DNA of 64,000 bases from an uncultured Bacilli bacterium (GCA_934098565.1 CAKOON010000002.1:62001-126000); one strand, 5' to 3'. Counted from the first letter of the stretch, positions 1 to 7,749 are shown. The notes: generated by a model from the sequence alone, not told the origin. Translations and numbers: made by a program.

Positions 1-1
1 A

Positions 2-589
2 GATAATAACGATTTCAAAATGCCAGATTTAGATGCACTTTTAGCGAACCTTTTAGGTGATGATAAACAATCTATCAAAGAAGAACCAAAGCCAACTATA
101 AATGAAGTTACTAAGAGCGAAGATAAACCAATTATTAATATCAAGCCAGAAGAATTACCAGATACTCAACTAGAAGAAGTAAAACCACTTTCTAAAGTTG
201 AACCAACTATTGAAAAATTACCGGAAGAACCAATTATTAATCCTATAAATAATGATATCTTAGGAGAACCTCCTAGGTATAATCCAAATGCTAGTTTAAG
301 AGACTTATTATATAATCCTACTCATGCTAATGTTAATGTTAAAGAAAATAATAATAATATCTTTATTAATGAGGATTTAATCAATTCTGAAAAAGATAAT
401 TATTTAAAGAGCACTCAAACTAATAGTATTAGTGCTCCAGAAGTCGTTAAAGAAGAACCAAAGCCAATAACTAATGACGTCATTAAGACTGAGGAAAAAC
501 CCATAATTAATATTAAACCAGAAGAATTAAAAGAAGATAATAATATCTCTGATGATGAATTCTTTGATGACTTCTTTGGTGATGAATAA
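2..589 (+). CDS. C-terminal part of an acidic, disordered protein (5' end outside window)
   Basis: The reading frame is open from base 2, upstream of the first ATG at base 20, so the true start lies outside the window. The visible 196 codons are rich in Glu, Lys, Pro, Asn and Asp with no hydrophobic segment. A roughly 30-residue motif built on EEPKPxxNxVxKxExKPIINIKPEEL occurs twice, at about residues 22-53 and 150-181, and the protein ends in a strongly acidic Phe-rich tail (DDEFFDDFFGDE). I do not recognise a family. It is probably a disordered cytoplasmic or cytoskeleton-associated tail. The stop codon is followed by a strong hairpin that also contains the ribosome site of the next gene. 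Confidence 0.6.
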   Translation, partial: DNNDFKMPDLDALLANLLGDDKQSIKEEPKPTINEVTKSEDKPIINIKPEELPDTQLEEVKPLSKVEPTIEKLPEEPIINPINNDILGEPPRYNPNASLRDLLYNPTHANVNVKENNNNIFINEDLINSEKDNYLKSTQTNSISAPEVVKEEPKPITNDVIKTEEKPIINIKPEELKEDNNISDDEFFDDFFGDE

Positions 590-606
590 TAAGTCAAACT
601 AAAAAG

Positions 607-643
607 AACTCTTTTCATAAAATAAATTGAAAGGAGTTTTTTT
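607..643 (+). terminator. Intrinsic terminator containing the next gene's ribosome site
   Basis: AACTCTTTTCA (607-617) pairs with TGAAAGGAGTT (628-638) over 11 positions with one G-U pair, followed by seven T residues (637-643). The 3' arm contains the GGAG ribosome site of the rhodanese gene, and the T-run ends directly at that gene's ATG at 644. Confidence 0.75.
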
Positions 644-898
644 ATGCAATCAATTAGTATAAAAGATTATAATGCTAGTATGGGACCATTAATTGATGTT
701 GAAGATGCTAGTGTTTACAATATAAAACACGTTAATGGTGCCGTTAACATCCCATATTTGGAATTATCTTATCATTTTCAAACTTTACTTGATAAAAATA
801 AACATTATTATATTTATTGTAATGCTGGACATAAGAGTAGAAGAATAGTATCAATCTTAGAAATATACGGCTATAAAGTAACCCAAGTCCTTCTTTGA
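644..898 (+). CDS. Small single-domain rhodanese-like protein
   Basis: The 84-residue product is a minimal rhodanese homology domain: an N-terminal LIDVEDASVYNIKHVNGAVNIP segment followed by YIYCNAGHKSRR, in which the Cys of the CxxGxxS/R active-site loop is present (around residue 61). Such domains carry a persulfide sulfur and usually donate or accept sulfane sulfur in the cytoplasm. It is shorter than typical stand-alone rhodaneses (about 100 residues). The ribosome site GGAG sits in the 3' arm of a terminator-like hairpin, so read-through and translation may be coupled to folding. A ThiI protein that often uses rhodanese sulfur is encoded about 21 kb away; no direct link is visible. The family is confident; the substrate is unknown. 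Confidence 0.85.
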   Translation: MQSISIKDYNASMGPLIDVEDASVYNIKHVNGAVNIPYLELSYHFQTLLDKNKHYYIYCNAGHKSRRIVSILEIYGYKVTQVLL

Positions 899-921
899 AT
901 TGAAATTTTATCTTTCTGCAA

Positions 922-1010
922 ATTTACAAATTATAAATTTTATCAAAAAATGGGGTTGAAATAATTTTTATAATTTGTTATTATGTAATCATAGAGGAGG
1001 ATAAAAAATC
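922..1010 (+). promoter_or_regulatory. Promoter and leader of the first TasA-like gene (first copy of a duplicated unit)
   Basis: TTGAAA (956-961), a 17-bp spacer and TATTAT (979-984) form a good vegetative promoter, followed by the ribosome site GAGGAGG (994-1000) ahead of ATG 1011. The whole stretch is nearly identical to 1734-1819 upstream of the next paralogue. Confidence 0.8.
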
Positions 1011-1661
1011 ATGGAGAAGAAAAATGTTATCTTTTTAAGTGTAATAGCAGTTGCTACACTATTAACCGCTGTAATCGGTACAACATTTGCATACTTTACT
1101 GCTAATTTCACAACTAGTAATAAACAAAATGCAACAAGTACTGTAACAACAAAAACTTTAGTAGGAACTACTGTAACTTTAGGAGCTTCTATTAAACCAA
1201 CTGAACAGGTATATCCAGGCTTCAGAGCTGTACAAAAGATTGAAGTAAAAGGTACTGAAACCGGAGATGTTGATGGTCAAGTTACTTTAACAGTTACTCC
1301 AAACATTCCAACTGAATTCGGCTCTGATTTAGAATGGACTTTATATCAATCTGATGCTACTGCTATTACTTGTGATGCTCCAGTTACTAAAACAACAGCT
1401 GGTGCTACTGGTGGAAACCAAGTTTACCAAGAAACAACATGCTCTGATTCTGTAATGACTAGTGCCGCAAAAGCAATTACTACATCATCTGATACTACAG
1501 CTAAAACTACAAGTACTATTACTGTAAAAAAAGGTGAAACTCACAATTTCTACTTAGTTGTTAATTTCAAGAACACTACATCAGACCAAGCTTCGCTTCA
1601 AGGTAAAACATTTACTTTTAATGTAGTTGCAAATCAAGTTGATAATACAACAACTAAATAA
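1011..1661 (+). CDS. Secreted TasA/CalY-like protein, SipW-type signal peptide (paralogue 1)
   Basis: The 216-residue protein begins with a positively charged start and hydrophobic segment (residues 5-25) ending in GTTFAYFTANFTTSN, the hallmark of substrates cut by SipW-type signal peptidases in the TasA/camelysin family. The mature part is Thr-rich, predicted beta-rich and free of membrane segments, with Cys residues in the second half (TCDAP and TTCSDS). TasA-family proteins form extracellular amyloid-like fibres or act as surface proteases (CalY); which applies here cannot be told. It has its own promoter and terminator and is duplicated immediately downstream. A matching SipW-like peptidase is encoded at 6329-7438. 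Confidence 0.75.
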   Translation: MEKKNVIFLSVIAVATLLTAVIGTTFAYFTANFTTSNKQNATSTVTTKTLVGTTVTLGASIKPTEQVYPGFRAVQKIEVKGTETGDVDGQVTLTVTPNIPTEFGSDLEWTLYQSDATAITCDAPVTKTTAGATGGNQVYQETTCSDSVMTSAAKAITTSSDTTAKTTSTITVKKGETHNFYLVVNFKNTTSDQASLQGKTFTFNVVANQVDNTTTK

Positions 1662-1677
1662 AAAAATTACTAATTTT

Positions 1678-1706
1678 GACTTAACGATTCCTGTTAAGTC
1701 TTTTTT
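1678..1706 (+). terminator. Intrinsic terminator after TasA-like paralogue 1
   Basis: Perfect 8-bp stem GACTTAAC (1678-1685) with GTTAAGTC (1693-1700), 7-nt loop, followed by TTTTTT. Confidence 0.9.
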
Positions 1707-1733
1707 AAAGCCTAAAAATTTTTTGCCGATATA

Positions 1734-1819
1734 ATTTACAAATTATAAATTTTATTTAAAATGGGTTGAAATAATTTTTATAATTTGTTATTATGTAATC
1801 ATAGAGGAGGATAAAAAGT
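1734..1819 (+). promoter_or_regulatory. Promoter and leader of the second TasA-like gene (second copy)
   Basis: TTGAAA (1766-1771), 17-bp spacer, TATTAT (1789-1794) and GAGGAGG (1804-1810). It differs from the 922-1010 copy at only a few positions, so the duplication included the regulatory region. Confidence 0.8.
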
Positions 1820-2458
1820 ATGGAAAAGAAAAATGTTATCTTTTTAAGCGTAATTGCTGTAGCAACTTTATTAACTGCTGTAATTGGTACAACATTTGCA
1901 TATTTTACTGCTAATTTCACAACTAGTAATGCACAAAATGCAACAAGTACTGTAACAACAAAAACATTGTCAGGAGTAACTGTAACTTTAGGAGCACCTA
2001 TTAGTGGAAACCCAGTATATCCTGGTTTCAAAGGTGTTCAAGAAATTACTGTAAATGGTACTGCTGCTGATGTTGCTGGTCAATTTACATTGACTGTAAC
2101 ACCAAATATCGATAGTGCTTTCGGAAATGATATAGCTTGGAGCTTATATCAATCTGGTACTGCTATCACTTGTGATACTCCAGTTATTAAAACAACGACT
2201 GGCGCTACTGGTGGAAACCAAGTTTATCAAACAACAAATTGTACTGATGTATCAAAATTAACTCCATTAATTTCTAATGATACCACAACTGCAAACACAC
2301 CTAAAACAACTGCGACTTTAACTGCCCCAAACGGTGGAACTGTTAAATATTACTTAGTTGCTGAATACAAAAATAATACTGCAGCTGCTCAAAATGCTCA
2401 AGGTAAAGAATTTAACCTTACTGTAAGTGCTACACAAGTTAATAATACATCTAAGTAA
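1820..2458 (+). CDS. Secreted TasA/CalY-like protein, SipW-type signal peptide (paralogue 2)
   Basis: The 212-residue product is a tandem paralogue of the protein at 1011-1661. The first 50 residues (MEKKNVIFLSVIAVATLLTA, then TFAYFTANFTTSN and TSTVTTKT) are almost identical, and the central WxLYQSxxxAITCDxPV and GATGGNQVYQ motifs are shared. The C-terminal third has diverged. High nucleotide identity across promoter, leader and signal peptide suggests a recent duplication or ongoing gene conversion of the 5' half. It is probably an exported fibre or matrix subunit processed by the SipW-like peptidase encoded downstream. Confidence 0.75.
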   Translation: MEKKNVIFLSVIAVATLLTAVIGTTFAYFTANFTTSNAQNATSTVTTKTLSGVTVTLGAPISGNPVYPGFKGVQEITVNGTAADVAGQFTLTVTPNIDSAFGNDIAWSLYQSGTAITCDTPVIKTTTGATGGNQVYQTTNCTDVSKLTPLISNDTTTANTPKTTATLTAPNGGTVKYYLVAEYKNNTAAAQNAQGKEFNLTVSATQVNNTSK

Positions 2459-2476
2459 TAAGAAACAAATTATTAA

Positions 2477-2507
2477 GACTTAACGATTAAATGTTAGGCC
2501 TTTTTTT
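2477..2507 (+). terminator. Intrinsic terminator after TasA-like paralogue 2
   Basis: GACTTAAC (2477-2484) with GTTAGGCC (2493-2500) and seven Ts. It is a diverged copy of the terminator at 1678-1706 with one mismatch and one wobble pair, showing that the duplicated unit extended past the stop codon. Confidence 0.75.
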
Positions 2508-2594
2508 GTTTTACAAATATATTAATAATAATATAACTATCATGGAAAATAAAATTATCATAAAAGTATAATTAGATATATCTTACTGCTCAAT

Positions 2595-2644
2595 AGTGTT
2601 CAGAAGTGTTCACATGCGTTCATATGCGTTCAGAAGTGTTCACT
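2595..2644. repeat. Five tandem 10-bp units with a GTTCA core
   Basis: Five contiguous decamers (AGTGTTCAGA, AGTGTTCACA, TGCGTTCATA, TGCGTTCAGA, AGTGTTCACT) occupy 2595-2644. Every unit keeps GTTCA, and the 10-bp period places each on the same face of the helix. They lie in a 336-bp gene-free gap upstream of the SipW operon and just before a terminator-like hairpin. Confidence 0.85.
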
Positions 2645-2654
2645 GTAGCAAAGT

Positions 2655-2692
2655 ACTACTAAGATTAGAAAGACAATTTTAGTAGTTTTTTT
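2655..2692 (+). terminator. Orphan intrinsic terminator upstream of the SipW operon
   Basis: ACTACTAA (2655-2662) pairs perfectly with TTAGTAGT (2679-2686), followed by a T-run to 2692. No coding sequence ends nearby; the previous gene already has a terminator at 2477-2507. It may end a short RNA that includes the decamer array, possibly from the TATAAT at 2567-2572, which has no good -35 box. Confidence 0.6.
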
Positions 2693-2747
2693 AAATTTCT
2701 AAATGAAAATTTACTTTTAGAAACGCTAAAATAACCAGTGTTAGTTC

Positions 2748-2776
2748 TTGATAAAAAAGAATAATTTTGCTATGAT
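2748..2776 (+). promoter_or_regulatory. Promoter of the SipW operon
   Basis: TTGATA (2748-2753), 17-bp spacer, TATGAT (2771-2776). The transcript would start near 2783 and meet the AGGTGAT ribosome site (2783-2789) at once, so the leader is very short. Confidence 0.7.
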
Positions 2777-2794
2777 TATACTAGGTGATAACGT

Positions 2795-3343
2795 ATGAAG
2801 AATAAAAGTGGTTTAGAAAAAAAAATCTACAGAGGAGTGAGTGCCGTTCTATTAATGATCGGCTTCGTAACTTTAACCGTAACAACCTCGTATGCTTATT
2901 TTATAGCTAAATTTACTACCGTAAATCCAGATAATTCTAATAGTAATTTAACTTCCACTAATATTACCGCCGAGTACTCTGATGGTGATGCTATTAAGCT
3001 AGAAAATGCAATACCTGGCGATGCCAGTAACATAAAAACCATAAAATTCACTAATACTGGTAACGTTAGCCTAAATTATAAAATCAATTGGAAATCAATT
3101 ACTAACACTGGAATAACCGGTTTAAAATATACCATTACTTGTGATAAAAATGCTACTGGTACGGGTGCTGAACTAACTATGCCCAGTACCGCAAGTACCC
3201 TTATTTCTGGAACAATAGCACCTAACGTAACCAATACCTGTAAGCTCCAAATCTTCTATACTGATACCGGTGAAGATCAGTCAAGTGAAATGAGTAAAAC
3301 CTTTAGTGCCACTTTAGAAGCCGTAGCAACCCCAATTGAATAA
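2795..3343 (+). CDS. Secreted TasA-like protein, first gene of the SipW operon
   Basis: The 182-residue protein has an N-terminal hydrophobic segment (about residues 13-33) ending in TTSYAYFIAKFTTVN, matching the SipW-substrate signal peptides of the two upstream paralogues although the rest is divergent. The mature part contains IKTIKFTNTGNVSLNYKINW and ends in a beta-rich region with SKTFSATLEAVA. The same pattern (FKIINNSSDTVKYNLRWKN, IFSTNLELSV) recurs at the C-terminus of the repeat protein at 3598-6309, suggesting a shared beta-sandwich assembly domain. It is followed after 19 bp by a small membrane protein. It is likely an exported structural subunit. Confidence 0.7.
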   Translation: MKNKSGLEKKIYRGVSAVLLMIGFVTLTVTTSYAYFIAKFTTVNPDNSNSNLTSTNITAEYSDGDAIKLENAIPGDASNIKTIKFTNTGNVSLNYKINWKSITNTGITGLKYTITCDKNATGTGAELTMPSTASTLISGTIAPNVTNTCKLQIFYTDTGEDQSSEMSKTFSATLEAVATPIE

Positions 3344-3362
3344 ACAAAAGGAGTAGCTAAAA

Positions 3363-3605
3363 ATGATAAATCAAAAACAATCAGAACAAATAAAAAATAA
3401 ATTTCTAAATAAACTATATGACTATATTAATAAAGATAAAAAAGAACGTAATTTAATTTTAGGCATGATGGTTTCCTGCTTTGTGGTAGCACTTATATTC
3501 ACCGTTATCTCTTCCATAATGATTTATATATCTTATACGAAGAGTGTTAATAATGATTCTGCTTTAAGAATAAATGTTGTAGAGGGAGAAAAAACAAATG
3601 AATAA
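3363..3605 (+). CDS. Small single-pass membrane protein of the SipW operon
   Basis: The 80-residue protein has a charged N-terminus (residues 1-28), one strong membrane segment (about 32-56, LILGMMVSCFVVALIFTVIS) and a short outer tail. A ribosome site (AAAGGAG, 3347-3353) precedes the ATG. Its 3' end overlaps the next gene by 8 bp, so translation is probably coupled. I do not recognise a family. Its position between a TasA-like subunit and the giant repeat protein suggests an assembly or anchoring partner analogous in position to TapA, but this is inference from order alone. Confidence 0.65.
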   Translation: MINQKQSEQIKNKFLNKLYDYINKDKKERNLILGMMVSCFVVALIFTVISSIMIYISYTKSVNNDSALRINVVEGEKTNE

Positions 3606-6309
3606 GAAAGATAATTATAAAACTCCAATTGATTTACCCAAAACTAAAGAAGAGGTAAATAACATTGAAGCAAATCCTAATAATATTACTAAAGAAAACA
3701 AAAAGTCAAAAGAAAAGAAAATAGTTAACCATATAATTAGAATTATTATTATCATTATTATTCTTATACTTCTCTTAATTGGTTGCTGTGCTTCTAAAAA
3801 GAATCGCTGGTGGTTAAATATTGATATTAATAAAGATAACATTCCTGAAGTTAATTTAGATGTTGATAATACTGGTAAGTGTACAGTTAACTGTTCAAAG
3901 TGGTTTAGTAAAAAGCCATATCTAAATGTTACTTATAGTAAGACTAAATTAGATGAAGTATTCTTTAATATTGATACCAATGGCGACGGTAAACCAGATA
4001 AAAATTTAATTAATCAAGATATAGATGGTGATGGCAAGTGTGACCTAAACTGTGATACCAATAATGATGGATGGCCAGATATCAACATTGATATTGATGG
4101 TGATGGCAAAGCAGATATAAATATTGATGTTGATGGTGATGGCATTCCTGATACTAACATTGATACCAATGATAATGCTAAACCAGATATGAACTTAGAT
4201 ATTAATAAGGATGGTATACCGGATATCAATGTCGATAAAAACGATGATGGTAAAGCTGACTGGAATAAAATAAATCAAGATACTAATGGTGATGGCAAAT
4301 GCGATATAAACTGTGATACCAATGGTGATGAATGGCCAGATGTTAACATTGACCTTAATGGTGATGGCAAAGCAGATTTAAATGTAGATACCAATGGTAA
4401 CGGCTTACCTGATACTAACTTAGATATTAATAAAGACGGTATACCGGATATTAATGTCGATAAAAACAGTGATGGTAAAGCCGACTGGAATAAAATAAAT
4501 CAAGATACTAATGGTGACGGAAAATGTAATTTAAACTGTGATACTAATGGTGATGAATGGCCAGACGTAAATATCGATATCGATGGTGATGGCATCCCTG
4601 ATATCAATATCGATACTAATGGTGATGGCAAAGCAGATACCAACTTAGATATTAATAAAGATGGTATACCGGATATTAATGTCGATAAAGACCAAGATGG
4701 TAAAGCGGATTGGAATAAAATAAATCAAGATGCTAATGGTGATGGCAAATGTAACCTAAACTGTGATACTGACGGTGATGGCTGGCCTGATAAAAACATC
4801 GATATAGATGGTGATGGCAAAGCCGATTTAAACATTGATACTAATGGTAATGGCTATCCTGATACTAATTTAGATATTGATAAAGATGGCAAACCAGATA
4901 TTAATGTTGATAAAAACAAAGATGGCAAAGCTGACTGGAATAAAGTAAATCAAGATACTAATGGTGACGGGAAATGTGATTTAAATTGCGATATTGATGG
5001 TGATGAATGGCCAGATATTAATATTGACTTAGATGGCGATGGCAAAGCCGATTTAAATATTACTACCAACAAAGACAATAAATGTAATTTAAACTGTGAT
5101 ACTAATAAAGATGGCAAGGCTGATATCAATATTGATTCCAATAATAATGGCTTACCAGATACTAATTTAGATATTGATAAAGATGGCAAACCAGATATTA
5201 ATATTGATAAAGACAAAGATGGCAAAGCTGATTGGAATAAAATAAATCAAGATACCGATGGTGATGGTAAATGCAACCTAAACTGTGATACTGATGGCGA
5301 TGAATGGCCCGACCGTAACATCGATTTAGATGGTGATGGCAAACCAGATTTAAACATTGATACTGATGGTGATGGTAATCCCGATACTAATTTAGATATC
5401 GATAAAGACGGTAAACCGGATATTGAAGTAGATACCGATGGTGATATCAAAGGCGATTCTAATAAAATGAATCAAGATACCAACAGTGATGGCAAATGTG
5501 ACTTAAACTGTGATACTGACGGTGATGGCTGGCCAGATGTAAATATTGATATCAATGGTGATGGTAAAGCAGATATTAATATTGATACCAATGGAAATGG
5601 CAATCCCGATACTAATTTAGATATCGATAAAGATGGTAAATGTGATGTTAATTGCGATACTAATGGCGATGGTAAAGCTGATTGGAATAAGATGAATCAA
5701 GATACCGATGGTGACGGCAAATGTGATTTAAATTGTGATACCAATGGTGATGAATGGCCAGATCGTAATATCGATTTAGATGGTGATGGTAAAGCCGATT
5801 TAAACATTGATAAAAACAATGATGGCAAATGTGATCTAAACTGTGATACTAATAAAGACGGTAAATGTGATTACAATTGTGATACTACTGGCGATGGCAA
5901 ATGTGATACAAAATGTAATGAAAACGAAATAATAATTGGCGAAAACTTCTTCATAAAAGACTTAATCGTTTTACAAGCTAAAGATATTGGCCCCGGTTGG
6001 AGTGGAAGTCAAACCTTTAAAATTATCAATAATTCTAGTGATACCGTAAAATATAATTTAAGATGGAAAAATGTTATTAATACCTTTACTTATGCCAATA
6101 ACTTAGATTATACAATCACAAGAAACGGTTATACTGTAGGTAGTTCTAAAGTACCATATACTGAATCAAATTTATTAGAAAATGAGACTATTCTACCAAA
6201 TTCAGAAAATGTTTATACAATTAATTATGAATTTAAAGAAAATAACCAAAATCAGAATATCGACCAAGGTAAAATATTTAGTACTAATCTTGAACTTAGT
6301 GTAAAATAA
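3598..6309 (+). CDS. Giant membrane-anchored protein with Asp-rich calcium-type repeats
   Basis: The 903-residue protein has a charged cytoplasmic N-terminus, one very hydrophobic segment (about residues 43-63, rich in Ile) and then about 700 residues of 12-residue units of the DxDGDGxxDxNx type. These resemble the calcium-binding loops of thrombospondin type 3 and dockerin repeats. The units are ordered into about eight super-repeats of roughly 75 residues, each opening with NQDxxGDGKCxxNCD and closing with DGKADWNK. Paired Cys residues (GKCxxNC) recur in each. The last 125 residues form a beta-rich domain like that of the operon's TasA-like protein. Likely role: a long calcium-stiffened extracellular stalk or fibre component processed or displayed with the SipW peptidase. 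The repeats are clear from sequence; the function is inferred. Confidence 0.75.
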   Translation: MNKKDNYKTPIDLPKTKEEVNNIEANPNNITKENKKSKEKKIVNHIIRIIIIIIILILLLIGCCASKKNRWWLNIDINKDNIPEVNLDVDNTGKCTVNCSKWFSKKPYLNVTYSKTKLDEVFFNIDTNGDGKPDKNLINQDIDGDGKCDLNCDTNNDGWPDINIDIDGDGKADINIDVDGDGIPDTNIDTNDNAKPDMNLDINKDGIPDINVDKNDDGKADWNKINQDTNGDGKCDINCDTNGDEWPDVNIDLNGDGKADLNVDTNGNGLPDTNLDINKDGIPDINVDKNSDGKADWNKINQDTNGDGKCNLNCDTNGDEWPDVNIDIDGDGIPDINIDTNGDGKADTNLDINKDGIPDINVDKDQDGKADWNKINQDANGDGKCNLNCDTDGDGWPDKNIDIDGDGKADLNIDTNGNGYPDTNLDIDKDGKPDINVDKNKDGKADWNKVNQDTNGDGKCDLNCDIDGDEWPDINIDLDGDGKADLNITTNKDNKCNLNCDTNKDGKADINIDSNNNGLPDTNLDIDKDGKPDINIDKDKDGKADWNKINQDTDGDGKCNLNCDTDGDEWPDRNIDLDGDGKPDLNIDTDGDGNPDTNLDIDKDGKPDIEVDTDGDIKGDSNKMNQDTNSDGKCDLNCDTDGDGWPDVNIDINGDGKADINIDTNGNGNPDTNLDIDKDGKCDVNCDTNGDGKADWNKMNQDTDGDGKCDLNCDTNGDEWPDRNIDLDGDGKADLNIDKNNDGKCDLNCDTNKDGKCDYNCDTTGDGKCDTKCNENEIIIGENFFIKDLIVLQAKDIGPGWSGSQTFKIINNSSDTVKYNLRWKNVINTFTYANNLDYTITRNGYTVGSSKVPYTESNLLENETILPNSENVYTINYEFKENNQNQNIDQGKIFSTNLELSVK

Positions 6310-6328
6310 AATAGAAAGGGTGAGAAGT

Positions 6329-7438
6329 GTGATAGATAAAAAAAACGGCAAAAAATCCGTATTTAAAATGATATCTGACATTATTAGTTGGACAGTTTTT
6401 GCCCTTCTAATGCTAATAGCAGCCTTTCTGATTTATTATGTTATAGCAAATAATGTATATGCTAGCAAAGGTGAAAGATTTAGACCAATTGTATCTTTAT
6501 ATACTATTATTTCTGGCTCTATGTTACCAACTATTCAAGTTTATGATGTCGTTGTTAACCAAAGAATAGATAATCCAGATAACTTAAAAGAAAATGATGT
6601 TATAACTTTTATTTCGCAAAGCAAAATTAATTATGGCGAAACAATAACTCATAGAATTATTAAGGTTACCTATGAAGATGGTAAATATTATTATACAACT
6701 AAAGGAGATAATAACTTAGTACCAGATGAAACTCCAGTAGAATTTAATAATGTCATTGGAAAAGTAGTCTTAAAAATACCTCAATTAGGTAAAGCTCAAT
6801 TCTTCTTATTAAAACAAGGTTCTAAACTATTCTTAATTTTAATACCAGCTTTCGGTGTATTAATATATGACTTATTAAAAATGTTAAATCTATTTGGTAC
6901 CAAGAAAAAAGTTGATGAATCTTTAAAGACTAAAGAATATAAATTAACCAAAGAAGAAGAAGAAAACTTAAAGAATAAAATCAAAGAAAGATTAATTTCT
7001 AATAATGATAATTCTTATAAAGAAGAATCTAAATTAATTGAAATTAGAAAAGAAGATTCAAAAGAAGAAAATAAATCATTAGAGGAAAGTAAAGAAAAAG
7101 AACAAGATACTGAAACTAAAGAAGAACAAATATCTAAAGAAAATATTGAATTCCAAGACAAAGAAGTAAAATCTCTTGAAAGCTCTAATAGTACTATAGA
7201 AGAGCCAAAATTATTAGAATCTAAGAATTTAGATAATAATATAAAAACTCCTAATAAAAATAAAGTAAATCAAACTAAAAAGAAACCTCAACAAAGAAAA
7301 AATTTTTCAAGTAATACTAATAATAACAAGAAAAAAACAACTTCTAAAAAAACTAATAGTAATTCCAAAGCGAAAAAAGATGACCGAGATATAGATGTTG
7401 ATAAAGTTTTAGAAAAAATTAAAGAAAAGAAATACTAG
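6329..7438 (+). CDS. sipW: SipW-like (ER-type) signal peptidase I with Lys/Glu-rich tail
   Basis: This is a serine peptidase that removes signal peptides from exported proteins at the membrane. An N-terminal membrane segment (about residues 16-38) is followed by the catalytic SGSMLPT box (nucleophile Ser) and THRI about 45 residues later. The His in place of the bacterial Lys marks the archaeal/ER subtype (S26B), to which Bacillus SipW belongs. GDNN and a second membrane segment (LFLILIPAFGVLIYDLL) follow, then an unusual 180-residue Lys/Glu/Asn-rich, probably disordered tail. I place the start at GTG 6329, where AAAGGGTG gives proper spacing; a GTG at 6320 abuts the ribosome site. It is the last gene of the operon with the TasA-like substrates. 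Confidence 0.88.
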   Translation: MIDKKNGKKSVFKMISDIISWTVFALLMLIAAFLIYYVIANNVYASKGERFRPIVSLYTIISGSMLPTIQVYDVVVNQRIDNPDNLKENDVITFISQSKINYGETITHRIIKVTYEDGKYYYTTKGDNNLVPDETPVEFNNVIGKVVLKIPQLGKAQFFLLKQGSKLFLILIPAFGVLIYDLLKMLNLFGTKKKVDESLKTKEYKLTKEEEENLKNKIKERLISNNDNSYKEESKLIEIRKEDSKEENKSLEESKEKEQDTETKEEQISKENIEFQDKEVKSLESSNSTIEEPKLLESKNLDNNIKTPNKNKVNQTKKKPQQRKNFSSNTNNNKKKTTSKKTNSNSKAKKDDRDIDVDKVLEKIKEKKY

Positions 7439-7460
7439 GTAAATAAACTTAGTATTTTTT
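7430..7460 (+). terminator. Terminator of the SipW operon, overlapping the stop codon
   Basis: AAATACTA (7430-7437) pairs with TAGTATTT (7450-7457) followed by Ts. The stop codon (7436-7438) is part of the stem. Confidence 0.8.
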
Positions 7461-7506
7461 GTATCTAATTATTGCCAAAAACATATATTAGTAGCAGGTG
7501 ATATAT

Positions 7507-7749
7507 ATGAATTTTAATGATGAATTTTTTAAAAAAGTTGAAAAGAAAACGAAAGTTAATAAAAAGACAATTCTTTCTTTAGCCGAAAAATTAAATAATG
7601 GTAATATGAAAGATGAAAGTACTATTAGAGAAGTTATTGGAACTCTATCCAAAATGACTGGTAAAAATGTTTCTAAAGAAAAAGAAGATAGAATAATTGA
7701 TACAATTTTAAAAGATAAAGTACCCAAAAGTATAGATAAAATGTTTTAA
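7507..7749 (+). CDS. Stage VI sporulation protein F-like protein
   Basis: The 80-residue protein matches the pattern I know for the SpoVIF/YjcC family: an N-terminal KKVEKKTKVN segment, then LAEKLNNGNMKDESTIREVI, then the signature VSKEKEDRIIDTILKDKVPKSIDKMF. In Bacillus this coat-associated protein acts in late spore-coat assembly. The start is set at ATG 7507, preceded by AGGTG (7496-7500); a GTG at 7498 lacks a ribosome site. No other sporulation gene lies in the window, so either the organism sporulates or the family has another use in this lineage. The HTH regulator begins 43 bp downstream. Confidence 0.75.
   Translation: MNFNDEFFKKVEKKTKVNKKTILSLAEKLNNGNMKDESTIREVIGTLSKMTGKNVSKEKEDRIIDTILKDKVPKSIDKMF

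Noticed and set aside
3615..5450. Several minus-strand open frames opposite the repeat protein (for example 4950-5225)
   Set aside because: They are mirror images of the Asp/Asn-rich repeats, read as Ser/Pro/Ile/Leu-rich peptides, with no ribosome sites.
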